Origin: an uncultured Muribaculaceae bacterium
Lineage (GTDB): Bacteria; Bacteroidota; Bacteroidia; Bacteroidales; Muribaculaceae
NCBI GenBank assembly: GCA_910577355.1
Contig: CAJTMY010000002.1
Location: forward strand, 1-64,000
Direction: 5' to 3'
DNA length: 64,000 nucleotides
Positions 41,618 to 49,992 of the stretch are shown piece after piece. A model generated the notes under the pieces. It was not told the DNA's origin, ran no database searches, and saw only the letters and a list, made by a program, of their open reading frames with translations. How positions within the stretch are numbered: position 1 is the stretch's first letter; every line of letters starts with the position of its first letter. The position numbers and the translations under genes were made by a program.

Positions 41618-44053
41618 ATGAGAAAACTCTACGCAATGGCGGCCGCATGGCTGCTCGCCGCATCGGCGGCAAACGCCGGAGTCGTGTTTTCGGAGGACTT
41701 CGCCACACAGGAAGCTTTCGATGCATGGACTCTGCTTGATGTCAACGATGACGGCTCAACCTGGACATTCGATCCAACGGCCGAATCCCCCTACAAAGTA
41801 TTCTATAACTACAATTCGACCAATAATGGCGATGACTGGCTTTTCTCTCCGTCGCTTACGTTGCCGGCCGGCCAGTATCTGCTGAAATTCGATACAAGGG
41901 GTTCGAGCTACGGCGAGATGCTTGAGATATGGACCGGCACATCGGCCTCTGTCGGAGGCATGGCCACGAAGTGCTTCGATCAGACGCTGCCTTATGTTGA
42001 TATGCACAAGTCGGTTCTGTTCAAGGTCGAGGAAGCCGGAAATATGGTGCTAGGTTTCCATGCCACATCGCCGGCCAACGGCTATCGTATGCACATAGGC
42101 AACATCACTGTTGAGGATTGCGAGAATCCTGTGGATCTCGCTTTGAGCGGTGTCAAGAGCCCTGTAAGCGGTGAGAATCTCGCGCAGGAGGACGTTACTG
42201 TAACGGTGAAGAACGCCGGCCCCGAGGCTGTATCATCGTTTAAACTGACGTATGTGCTCTCGTATGGCGAGAACACTGTGAATGTCGAGGAAGATGTCAC
42301 TCCGACAGCTCCTCTTCAGCCCGATGCCGAGATGGACTATACTTTCAGCAAGAAGGTTGACCTGTCTATCCCGCGGCAGGCATATAAATTCGATTTCTCC
42401 GTGAAGGTCGACGGGGATATCAATGCCGACAACAATACAAAAAGTGTGGAAGTGCGCCATCTTGCCGCCGCCACCGTGCCCTATGTCATGGGCTTCGAGC
42501 CAGAGGATGACACATCGTCGCTTGCGATACTCAACTGTAACAACGATGAGGGTCGCTGGCATATCGAGACAGACGGGTGGTTTACCAAATTCTCGCGCTC
42601 GGGAGTAGCGTCGATGTGCTACAACTACGACAAGGAAAATGATGCCGACGACTGGTTTTTCCTTGATCCGCTGGCTCTTGAGGCCGGTACATATTGCCTC
42701 AAATTCTGGTACTCGGCCACAGAAAATCATACCGAACGCATGCGCGTATGCTACGGCACCGCTCCCACAGCCGAGGCAATGACCAATGTGGTGTATGACT
42801 ACAATGCCATCACCAATATGAAGTATGAGGAGGCTATACATTTTATCGAGATTCCGGCCGACGGCAAGTATTATATCGGCTTCTATGCTTACAGCGATGC
42901 TGATGAGAACTGGCTGTGTATCGATGATCTGTCACTCGACAAGATTGATCCGAATTCGGGCGATCTGCAGGTGATGAGCTTTGACGAGCCATTTGAATAC
43001 CGCCGCGCTCCGCACTCCAATGATGCTAAGATCACTGTACGCAATGTCGGCGTGGCTGATGTCACAGCCGATATAGTGCTGTGGATCGACGGCGTGGAGG
43101 CTGCACGTCAGAGCACGACCTTCGAGGCCATGAAAATCAAGACCTGCACGCTTGCCGGTGTGATGAAAGATCTGGCCGAAGGCGAGCATACGGTCAAGAT
43201 ATCGCTCGACTATGCTGATGACACGGATCCGGCCAACAATACGGCCGAGAAGACAGTGACGGTGCTTCCTGCCGGCGCGGTGGCTCTTTGGGACTTCGAG
43301 AATGTGAGTCTGCTCGATCCCGACGATGATTATCCTGTATATGCAGTGCCCGACGATTTCACTTACCGCTCCGAGGATTCAAACACAGCCAACAGCGGTG
43401 TGGGCGGCGAATTCTATGCCGATCATGGTTTCGGCATTTTCTCGCTTGAGCACTATGCTCTTGGTGAAAGGGCGCTGGCAGCCAACACATGGTTTGAGTC
43501 GCCGGGCTATGCCGACCGCTGGGTTGTGCTTCCGCAGATGGAGGTCTCCGGTTCAGACGCATGGTTTGTATGGGATGCGCTCAGTTTCAATCCCAAATTC
43601 CTTGAGAGCTACCGTGTGAAGGTCTCGGACAATGAAGACAAGTGGTCGCACTACAACACCGAGGCGTCGGTCGACGGCGAGAGCGTGGCATATAAGACAC
43701 GCGGTATCAGTCTGGCCGGATATGCCGGAAAGAAAGTCTATATCGCCATCAATGTGACTACATACGACGGTGAGGCTCTCGTGCTCGACAATCTGGGCGT
43801 ATATGGCGCCGTTAAGCCGGCCACCGGCGGTGTGGATGCTGTAGATACCGACAATGCGGTGATGATGTACGACGGCAATACCGTCACCATCCTCGGCGCG
43901 GATGTCGATGCAGTGGCCGTATATGACATGCGTGGTGTGGAAGTCGCTTCGGCCAAGGGCGGTACGGTATCGGTAGAAGGTGTTTCGGCCGGTGCTTATA
44001 TTGTGCGTGCCGTCACAGCCGGCGGTGTGGTGACCCGCAGGATCGTAAGATAA
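41618..44053 (+). CDS. T9SS-sorted secreted protein with choice-of-anchor J domains
   Basis: 811 residues with signal peptide to ANA20. Three jelly-roll modules of the cleaved-adhesin/choice-of-anchor J type are visible by repeated motifs: FSEDFATQEAFDAW with NGDDWLFSPSL, then MGFEPEDDTSS with DADDWFFLDPL, then LWDFENVSLL with ADRWVVLPQM. CARDB-like Ig domains sit between them (VTVTVKNAGPEAV; AKITVRNVGVADV). The C-terminus VAVYDMRGVEVA...GAYIVRA...RRIVR is a type A T9SS sorting domain. Probably a surface-displayed binding protein; ligand unknown. Confidence 0.82.
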   Translation: MRKLYAMAAAWLLAASAANAGVVFSEDFATQEAFDAWTLLDVNDDGSTWTFDPTAESPYKVFYNYNSTNNGDDWLFSPSLTLPAGQYLLKFDTRGSSYGEMLEIWTGTSASVGGMATKCFDQTLPYVDMHKSVLFKVEEAGNMVLGFHATSPANGYRMHIGNITVEDCENPVDLALSGVKSPVSGENLAQEDVTVTVKNAGPEAVSSFKLTYVLSYGENTVNVEEDVTPTAPLQPDAEMDYTFSKKVDLSIPRQAYKFDFSVKVDGDINADNNTKSVEVRHLAAATVPYVMGFEPEDDTSSLAILNCNNDEGRWHIETDGWFTKFSRSGVASMCYNYDKENDADDWFFLDPLALEAGTYCLKFWYSATENHTERMRVCYGTAPTAEAMTNVVYDYNAITNMKYEEAIHFIEIPADGKYYIGFYAYSDADENWLCIDDLSLDKIDPNSGDLQVMSFDEPFEYRRAPHSNDAKITVRNVGVADVTADIVLWIDGVEAARQSTTFEAMKIKTCTLAGVMKDLAEGEHTVKISLDYADDTDPANNTAEKTVTVLPAGAVALWDFENVSLLDPDDDYPVYAVPDDFTYRSEDSNTANSGVGGEFYADHGFGIFSLEHYALGERALAANTWFESPGYADRWVVLPQMEVSGSDAWFVWDALSFNPKFLESYRVKVSDNEDKWSHYNTEASVDGESVAYKTRGISLAGYAGKKVYIAINVTTYDGEALVLDNLGVYGAVKPATGGVDAVDTDNAVMMYDGNTVTILGADVDAVAVYDMRGVEVASAKGGTVSVEGVSAGAYIVRAVTAGGVVTRRIVR

Positions 44054-44076
44054 GTACTGTTATATAAGTATTGAAT

Positions 44077-44106
44077 ACAGGCACGGGCTGCATTGCCCGT
44101 GCCTGT
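44077..44106 (+). terminator. Hairpin terminator after the adhesin-like gene
   Basis: Perfect 12-bp stem (44077-44088 with 44095-44106), 6-nt loop; T-rich sequence follows imperfectly (CTGTATCTTTG). Confidence 0.65.
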
Positions 44107-44162
44107 CTGTATCTTTGCTGTGTGAAAAAATTGAAAAACGGCAAAGGCGCGGACTTCGGCGG

Positions 44163-44193
44163 TTTGTGGAATCGCAAAATATTAGTAACTTTG
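44163..44193 (+). promoter_or_regulatory. Promoter of the pyrE operon
   Basis: TTTG (44163-44166), a 19-bp spacer and TAACTTTG (44186-44193); the start codon is 28 nt further on. Confidence 0.75.
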
Positions 44194-44221
44194 CAGAAAT
44201 ATCATAAACACGTCACATACA

Positions 44222-44863
44222 ATGAAAAAGGTTGAACGTCTTTTAGCAGAGAAACTTCTCAAAATCAGCGCAATTATCCTTCAGATAGACAATCCATTCA
44301 CATGGGCCTCGGGTTGGAACTCTCCTATTTACACCGATAACCGCAAAACATTGTCGTACCCCGACATCCGCGCCTTCATAAAGGTTGAGCTTGCACGTAC
44401 GATCCTTGAGTCGTTCAAGGATGTTGACGTTATTGCAGGCGTCGCCACCGGTGCCATAGCTCAGGGTGCCCTTGTGGCCGACGAGCTGGGACTGCCTTTT
44501 GTATATATACGTTCAACCCCCAAGGATCACGGCCTTGAGAATCTTATCGAAGGCAATCTGAAGCCCGGCCAGAATGTGGTGGTTGTCGAAGACCTCATAT
44601 CGACCGGCAAATCATCGCTCAAGGCCGTCGAGGCCGTGCGTGCCGCCGGTGCCAACGTGGCCGGCATGGTAGCATTGTTCACATACGGCTTCCCGGTAGC
44701 GGAGGAGAATTTCCGCAAGGCCGGTGTGAAACTCGAGACTCTGAGCAACTACAACGCTATGATCGAAGCCGCCCTCGCCACACACTACATCAAGGAGTCG
44801 GATGTGGAGACTCTGCAGGAGTGGCGCAAGGATCCGGCCAACTGGGTACCCGGTATCGGTTGA
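44222..44863 (+). CDS. pyrE: Orotate phosphoribosyltransferase
   Basis: Converts orotate and PRPP to OMP in pyrimidine synthesis. The 213-residue protein has the PRPP-binding loop VVVVEDLISTGKSS, the flexible-loop region STPKDHG and the FTWASGWNSPIYTDNR N-terminal motif. First gene of a run of five closely spaced plus-strand genes. Confidence 0.96.
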   Translation: MKKVERLLAEKLLKISAIILQIDNPFTWASGWNSPIYTDNRKTLSYPDIRAFIKVELARTILESFKDVDVIAGVATGAIAQGALVADELGLPFVYIRSTPKDHGLENLIEGNLKPGQNVVVVEDLISTGKSSLKAVEAVRAAGANVAGMVALFTYGFPVAEENFRKAGVKLETLSNYNAMIEAALATHYIKESDVETLQEWRKDPANWVPGIG

Positions 44864-44882
44864 TTTTTTTCAGTACAGCACA

Positions 44883-45296
44883 ATGGCAACATTCACTTCA
44901 AAACCTACAATAGTCGATGCTCCGGCACAGGCCGTGGCCGACAAGTTCGCCGACCTGTCGCGCCTGCAGGAACTCATCGACAAGATGCCTGCCGAGGATC
45001 GCGCCAAGATCGGTGATGTGTCTTTTACCCCCGACTCGATAGTGATGAAAACCCCTCAGGTGGGCGAGATCACGCTCAAAGTGGTTGAACGCACTCCGGC
45101 CAAGGTGGCTTTTACCGCTCTCGGCTCGCCCGTGCCCATGAACCTCGCTGTGAACATACGTCCCGAGGGTGACGAAAAGAGCGAGATAGTGACGGCTATG
45201 GATGTCGAGATCCCGGCGTTTCTCAAAGCTATGATCGGCGGCACCATGCAGAAGGCCGTCGACCAGTTCGGCTCACTGATGCAGAAGCTCGTATAA
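44883..45296 (+). CDS. SRPBCC (START-like) family protein
   Basis: 137-residue soluble protein starting MATFTSKPTIVDAPAQAVADKFADLSRLQELIDKMP, with a beta-rich middle and a long C-terminal helix (AFLKAMIGGTMQKAVDQFGSLM), the layout of the START/Bet v1-like helix-grip fold. Ligand unknown. The start at 44883 is used; a longer frame overlaps pyrE. It lies 19 bp after pyrE. Confidence 0.8.
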   Translation: MATFTSKPTIVDAPAQAVADKFADLSRLQELIDKMPAEDRAKIGDVSFTPDSIVMKTPQVGEITLKVVERTPAKVAFTALGSPVPMNLAVNIRPEGDEKSEIVTAMDVEIPAFLKAMIGGTMQKAVDQFGSLMQKLV

Positions 45297-45306
45297 GGCT
45301 ACGGAC

Positions 45307-45798
45307 ATGACTCGTATTCTCTCCCCGGTCATAGCCGCCGTGCTCGCGCTGCTGCTCGGGTCGTGCCATCATATCGACAATCATCGTCTGAATGTGGGGT
45401 ATGTGAATCTTACATTCAGTTCGCAGGGCATATGGGATTTCTACGGAGTGTCCGGCGCCGGACAGTACAAGACGTATATACGTGAGGAACGTATTCCGGC
45501 CGATTTCCCCTATACAGCCATGATGTCGACCGGAGTGGGCGGCATATTGCTGTGCACCACCTATCTCGGCACTCCTGTGGCTTACGATCTGGCGTGTCCG
45601 GTGGAGTGCAGCGCCAAGGTGCGTGTACATATCAATGAGAACAACGAAGCCGAGTGTGCCAAGTGCGGCAGCCGATATGATGTGTTCGAGCAGCTCGGTC
45701 GTCCGATATCGGGTCGTGCCGCCGAGCAGGGATGGGGATTGCAGCTGTATAATGTAGGCCCCGGACCCCGGAATGAATATATGATGGTGTCGTTATGA
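45307..45798 (+). CDS. Lipoprotein with Rieske-like domain in which histidines are replaced by cysteine
   Basis: 163-residue lipoprotein (lipobox LLLGSC, Cys20). The C-terminal half mirrors the Rieske fold: LACPVECSAKV around residues 96-104, then CAKCGSRYDVFEQLGRPISG (about 117-136), which parallels the Rieske box CPxHGSxFD...GxPxxGPA. The ligand His of box two is Cys120 and the box-one His is missing, with Cys101 nearby, so C97, C101, C117 and C120 could form a four-Cys site. Overlaps the SGNH gene by 4 bp. Function unknown. Confidence 0.65.
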   Translation: MTRILSPVIAAVLALLLGSCHHIDNHRLNVGYVNLTFSSQGIWDFYGVSGAGQYKTYIREERIPADFPYTAMMSTGVGGILLCTTYLGTPVAYDLACPVECSAKVRVHINENNEAECAKCGSRYDVFEQLGRPISGRAAEQGWGLQLYNVGPGPRNEYMMVSL

Positions 45799-46592
45799 AA
45801 CCGCACCGCAATTATCTGCCGCTGTGGATACTGCTTGCCGCCGCTCTTGCAGCGGTTGCTTGCGTGTCGGCTTTCGGACCGGTGCGGCTGGGCGGATATG
45901 AGCTTAAGGACAGCGGTATGGCAAAGGCTCTGACAGAGCCACGGGAGCATGCCGGCGCGGTAATAGCCATGAGCGATACAATCATCATGTCTGAAGCCCC
46001 TATGGATAAAGAACCTGTGCCGGTAGATACGGCAGCCAAGACAATATTGTTTATCGGCGACTCGATGCTCGACGGGCTTTATCCGCGTCTGGCGGCGTAT
46101 GCAGGGCACAACGGGCATACGCTCTATGCTGTGATATGGTATAGCTCCACATCGGAAAAGTGGGGCGGTTCGGGACGGCTCAAGAGCTATATTGACCGTC
46201 TGTCGCCCGATTACATTTTCATATGCCTTGGGGCCAACGAACTGTTTGTAAAAGATATCGCAACCAAAAGGACATCGCATGTCCAAACCCTTCTAGGCGA
46301 GATAGGCGACATTCCATATCTGTGGATCGGTCCTCCTAACTGGAAGCCCGACACAGGTATCAACGAACTTATAGCTACAAACGCCGCCCCGGGCACATTC
46401 TTTCTCAGCGACGGCATGACATTCGAGCGAGGCAAGGACGGCGCGCATCCTACACGCGCGTCGGCGGCGCAGTGGATGGACTCGGTGATACGCTGGATGC
46501 CTTCGCATCATCCACATCCCATACGTCTCGAACTTCCTGATGTCGAATCGGGCCGTGCCAAACGTGTGTTTGTGCATCAACCTGACGAATGA
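45795..46592 (+). CDS. SGNH/GDSL-family hydrolase or acetyltransferase
   Basis: 265-residue membrane-anchored protein: an N-terminal transmembrane segment (PLWILLAAALAAVACVSAF), then an SGNH domain with block I LFIGDSMLDGLY (Ser nucleophile), ICLGANELF (Asn block) and DGAHPTRAS (Asp-His pair). SGNH enzymes paired with MBOAT proteins act in O-acetylation of extracellular glycans such as peptidoglycan (PatA/PatB) or alginate. It is followed 9 bp later by an MBOAT gene, which supports that role. Confidence 0.83.
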   Translation: MKPHRNYLPLWILLAAALAAVACVSAFGPVRLGGYELKDSGMAKALTEPREHAGAVIAMSDTIIMSEAPMDKEPVPVDTAAKTILFIGDSMLDGLYPRLAAYAGHNGHTLYAVIWYSSTSEKWGGSGRLKSYIDRLSPDYIFICLGANELFVKDIATKRTSHVQTLLGEIGDIPYLWIGPPNWKPDTGINELIATNAAPGTFFLSDGMTFERGKDGAHPTRASAAQWMDSVIRWMPSHHPHPIRLELPDVESGRAKRVFVHQPDE

Positions 46593-46601
46593 CCCGGCAC
46601 C

Positions 46602-48071
46602 ATGCTCGACGACCTGCTGCATAATATCGGACACTTCCTGACGTATACGCCGGGCGAGCCTATGCTGTTCTCGTCGGGGACGTTTTGGACGCTTTTTCTG
46701 CTGTTTCTGCCTTTGTATGCGATGGTACGCTCGCGCGGGCGGCAGATGTTGCTGTTTGTGGTTGCGTTCAGTTTGTATTTCTATTACAAGTCGAGCGGAT
46801 TTTTCGTATTTCTACTTATAGGCACATCGTTGGTCGATTGGTTGCTTTCGAGGCTGTTGGTGCGTATGCGAGGGCGTACAGCACGTCGGCTGTGCGTGGC
46901 GGCGTCGCTTGCCACGTCGCTCGGCATATTGGGCTACTTCAAGTATGCCAACTTCTTTTTGTGGAACATCAATGCGCTTGTGGCCGGTAACTTTCAGCCG
47001 CTCGATCTGATACTGCCTGTGGGGATATCGTTCTATACCTTCCAGTCGGTATCGTATATAGTGGATGTGTATAAGGGTAGGGTGCAGCCCACCCGTACAT
47101 GGCTCGAATATGCATTCTTCCTTTCATTTTTTCCGGCACTTGTCGCCGGTCCGATAGTGCGTGCCGATTACTTCCTGCCTCAGATATCGCGCGTGCATCA
47201 CGCCACGCGGCGCGAGATATGGCTCGGGCTGTGGCTTATAATCATCGGCGTGGTGAAGAAGGCCATAATCGCCGACTATATCGCGCAATACAATGATCTG
47301 ATATTCGATTCACCGGGTGCGTATTCGGGTTTCGAGACGCTGATGGGCATTATCGGCTACACGATGCAGATATATTGCGATTTTTCGGGCTATTCGGATA
47401 TGGCCATCGGCATAGCTCTTATCATGGGGTTCAGGCTGGCTCAGAATTTCAATTTCCCATACAAGTCGCGCAATCTCACCGACTTCTGGCGTCGCTGGCA
47501 CATATCGCTGTCGAGCTGGCTGCGCGATTATATCTATATTCCTCTCGGCGGCAACCGTCACGGCACTGTCCGCACTTATATCAACAACTTTGCCACGATG
47601 CTTATAGGCGGTCTGTGGCACGGGGCGGCGTGGCGCTTTGTGTTCTGGGGTGCGATGCACGGCGCGGGTCTCGCTGTCCACAAGGCATCGAAACCCTGGT
47701 TGGGGCGTCTTGGCGACACCTGGTGGATAAAGGCTGCTTCGTGGCTGCTTACAATGAGTTTTGTGGCTGCGCTTTGGGTGTTTTTCCGTGCCGATTCGTG
47801 GTCTGATGCCAGCGTTATAATCGGTCGGGTGTTCACTGATATGGATCTGTCATATGCGGTGCCGTTTGCCTCGGCGCGCATGCTGTGGCTGGTGCTGATG
47901 CTTGCGATAGTGGTGAGCCATTGTCTTCCCGCCCGTTTCTGGAGCCGGGCGGCGGTATGGTTTGTACGCTCGCCTTGGCTTGTAAAGCTGTTTGTTTTTC
48001 TCGCAGTCGTGCAGGTGGTGATAGAGTTGCGGTCGGAGGATGTAGCACCGTTCATCTATTTCCAATTTTGA
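46602..48071 (+). CDS. MBOAT-family O-acyltransferase
   Basis: 489-residue polytopic membrane protein of the AlgI/DltB/PatA type. It has the segment LPVGISFYTFQSVSYIVDVYKG, FPALVAGPIVRADYF, NLTDFWRRWHISLSSWLRDYI and the conserved active-site His in LIGGLWHGAAWRF. It would carry acyl groups across the inner membrane for transfer to an envelope glycan by the SGNH partner upstream. Which glycan is acetylated is not stated by the sequence. Confidence 0.92.
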   Translation: MLDDLLHNIGHFLTYTPGEPMLFSSGTFWTLFLLFLPLYAMVRSRGRQMLLFVVAFSLYFYYKSSGFFVFLLIGTSLVDWLLSRLLVRMRGRTARRLCVAASLATSLGILGYFKYANFFLWNINALVAGNFQPLDLILPVGISFYTFQSVSYIVDVYKGRVQPTRTWLEYAFFLSFFPALVAGPIVRADYFLPQISRVHHATRREIWLGLWLIIIGVVKKAIIADYIAQYNDLIFDSPGAYSGFETLMGIIGYTMQIYCDFSGYSDMAIGIALIMGFRLAQNFNFPYKSRNLTDFWRRWHISLSSWLRDYIYIPLGGNRHGTVRTYINNFATMLIGGLWHGAAWRFVFWGAMHGAGLAVHKASKPWLGRLGDTWWIKAASWLLTMSFVAALWVFFRADSWSDASVIIGRVFTDMDLSYAVPFASARMLWLVLMLAIVVSHCLPARFWSRAAVWFVRSPWLVKLFVFLAVVQVVIELRSEDVAPFIYFQF

Positions 48072-48087
48072 ATTAAATCGACAATTA

Positions 48088-48119
48088 TTTGGACATTTGA
48101 AACATTGTTGCTACTTTTG
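48088..48119 (+). promoter_or_regulatory. Promoter of the ECF sigma gene
   Basis: TTTG (48088-48091), a 20-bp spacer and TACTTTTG (48112-48119); leader about 65 nt. Confidence 0.65.
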
Positions 48120-48191
48120 CGAATGTTTCGACAGGCATTGCCCTGATGCCTGCGAGGGGATAATGGCATTTGCCAAGTCTGAAACTGTGTG

Positions 48192-48758
48192 ATGTCCGAC
48201 GAGATGAATCCATATGAAATAATTGAGCGCCTGTTTGAATCGCGTCGCAGATTTGAACGGTTTGCCATGTTGTACATACGTATCCCCCATCATGCGCAGG
48301 ATATAGTGATGGACAGTTTTGCCTATGTGTGGGAACACAGGGCCGAGCTTGACGCTTCGCGCAACCCGGAATCATACTTTCTCGGAGTTATCAAAGGCAA
48401 GTGCATCGATTATCTGCGTCACCAGCAGGTGAAGCGCGATGCCGAGGCCAATATCATGAGTGACGCTCAGTGGGAGCTTGAGATGAGTATAGCCACTTTG
48501 CAGGCTTTTGATCCCGACTGGCTGTACGACGAGGAATTGAGGAGACGTTTCGAGGCTGCCCTCGACGAGTTGCCGGAGGCCACACGCCGCATCTTTTTGA
48601 TGAACCGTATCGAATGCAAGACCTATGCCGAGATCGCCGGCGAGATGGGGGTGTCGGTAAAGACTGTGGAATACCGCATGTCGTCGGCTCTCAAACTCCT
48701 CCGCGAGCGTTTCGGCGACATATATATCATACTGGCCATAATGTTTATCGACTTTTGA
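48192..48758 (+). CDS. ECF-type RNA polymerase sigma factor
   Basis: 188-residue sigma-70 family protein. Region 2 is recognisable in HHAQDIVMDSFAYVWEHRAEL and ESYFLGVIKGKCIDYLRHQ. Region 4 is in LPEATRRIFLMNRIECKTYAEIAGEMGVSVKTVEYRMSSAL, a helix-turn-helix. The ATG at 48192 is used rather than a GTG one codon upstream. With the FecR anti-sigma 147 bp downstream and a SusC carrying a signalling domain after it, this forms a typical Bacteroidetes trans-envelope switch. Confidence 0.92.
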   Translation: MSDEMNPYEIIERLFESRRRFERFAMLYIRIPHHAQDIVMDSFAYVWEHRAELDASRNPESYFLGVIKGKCIDYLRHQQVKRDAEANIMSDAQWELEMSIATLQAFDPDWLYDEELRRRFEAALDELPEATRRIFLMNRIECKTYAEIAGEMGVSVKTVEYRMSSALKLLRERFGDIYIILAIMFIDF

Positions 48759-48832
48759 AAGGTTTGTATATCACGGATATAGCCTTTTATGGGTTTTTTT
48801 TTACTTAAAAAGTTGAAATTTTTTTCAAAATT

Positions 48833-48881
48833 AGTTTAGGGTATTTTGATTCTGAAACGAACATAGTAGTATAGACAGTCA
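48833..48881 (+). promoter_or_regulatory. Possible ECF-dependent promoter of fecR-susC
   Basis: An A/T-rich tract is followed by GTTTAGGGTATTTTG and, further on, AGTAGTATAGAC. It does not fit TAnnTTTG and looks like elements I recall before anti-sigma genes; weak support. Confidence 0.3.
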
Positions 48882-48905
48882 TAAAACACAGTCCTATACT
48901 AAACC

Positions 48906-49844
48906 ATGGAAAAGGATAACCTGTATCGATATTTCAGCGGCGCTGCCGGCGAGGCAGAGCGGAGCGACATACGCCGTTGGGTCGAGGCCTCGGACGAGAA
49001 TCGCCGCCGGTTCATGGACGAGCGTAAGTTCTACGATATTGTAAGCATGCTCGACGTTGAGGATTCGGCGTCGGAGCGTGTTATGTTACATACGGTACGC
49101 CGCAGCCGCCTCCGTATTTGGGTTAGTCGGGTGGCGGCTGCGGTTGTCGCCGTGCTGATAACTCTCGGTGTGCAGCGTTATATTGGATTCGGTGCGGTGG
49201 AGGATCTGCCTATGCAGCAGATATCGGTACCAGCCGGGCAACGTCTCAATATAGTGCTTGCCGACGGTACTTCGGTGTGGCTCAACTCCAATTCAACCAT
49301 GCGTTTTCCGGGAGCCTTCATAGGAAAAGACCGTCATGTCGATATAGACGGCGAGGCATACTTTGCCGTAGCCAAAGATACGGATCATCCCTTCACTGTA
49401 GGTACCAAGCACGGCGATGTGCATGTGACCGGTACAAAATTCAATGTCGATGCATATACCGCCAGCCCGGATTTTTCGGTAAGCCTTGTCGAAGGCTCTG
49501 TTAACTTTGACAGCGGGAGCCATGTGTATGGCCTTGTGCCGGGGCGTAGGCTGTCGCGTACCGATGCCGGTACCTTTGCTGTCAGCGATGTAGAACCTGA
49601 GACTCTTGAATGGGTAAGGGGCATAATAAGCTTCAGGCAGCTGCCTTTGACCGATATCATCGCCCGATTTGAAAAATATTACGGCGTGAGCGTGGAGATG
49701 CGCCGTCCCGACATAGCCGATGTACGCTTCAGCGGCAAATTCTACCTTGACGAGGGCATCGAGCAGGCTCTCAATACCCTCAGGCACGATATACGCTTCG
49801 AATATGAGAGCGACAAGACCAATCGTCACATTATAATAAAATAA
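48906..49844 (+). CDS. FecR-family anti-sigma factor
   Basis: 312-residue inner-membrane regulator: cytoplasmic N-terminal part (MEKDNLYRYFSGAAGEAERS; anti-sigma region), one transmembrane helix (about 70-90, VAAAVVAVLITLGV) and a periplasmic FecR domain with ISVPAGQRLNIVLADGTSVWLNSNS and FPGAFIG. The C-terminal DUF4974-like region (SFRQLPLTDIIARFEKYYGVSV) resembles an STN fold. It should hold the ECF sigma until the SusC signalling domain binds. Confidence 0.93.
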   Translation: MEKDNLYRYFSGAAGEAERSDIRRWVEASDENRRRFMDERKFYDIVSMLDVEDSASERVMLHTVRRSRLRIWVSRVAAAVVAVLITLGVQRYIGFGAVEDLPMQQISVPAGQRLNIVLADGTSVWLNSNSTMRFPGAFIGKDRHVDIDGEAYFAVAKDTDHPFTVGTKHGDVHVTGTKFNVDAYTASPDFSVSLVEGSVNFDSGSHVYGLVPGRRLSRTDAGTFAVSDVEPETLEWVRGIISFRQLPLTDIIARFEKYYGVSVEMRRPDIADVRFSGKFYLDEGIEQALNTLRHDIRFEYESDKTNRHIIIK

Positions 49845-49992
49845 TCGTATAAAACAACCTTATAACAACATAGCCTTAAAAACCAGAACCTGTTCACATT
49901 CCCTTAAATCAAGAATCGCCGCTGCCGTAGTGAGCCGCGGCATTGTATGCAAGCACAATTCTATCAATCATTAATCGAAAAGCTTTGTATTT

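Noticed and set aside
44110..44117. TATCTTTG box after the adhesin-like gene
   Set aside because: No -33 at proper spacing and the better pyrE promoter lies downstream at 44163-44193; it may be part of the terminator tail.
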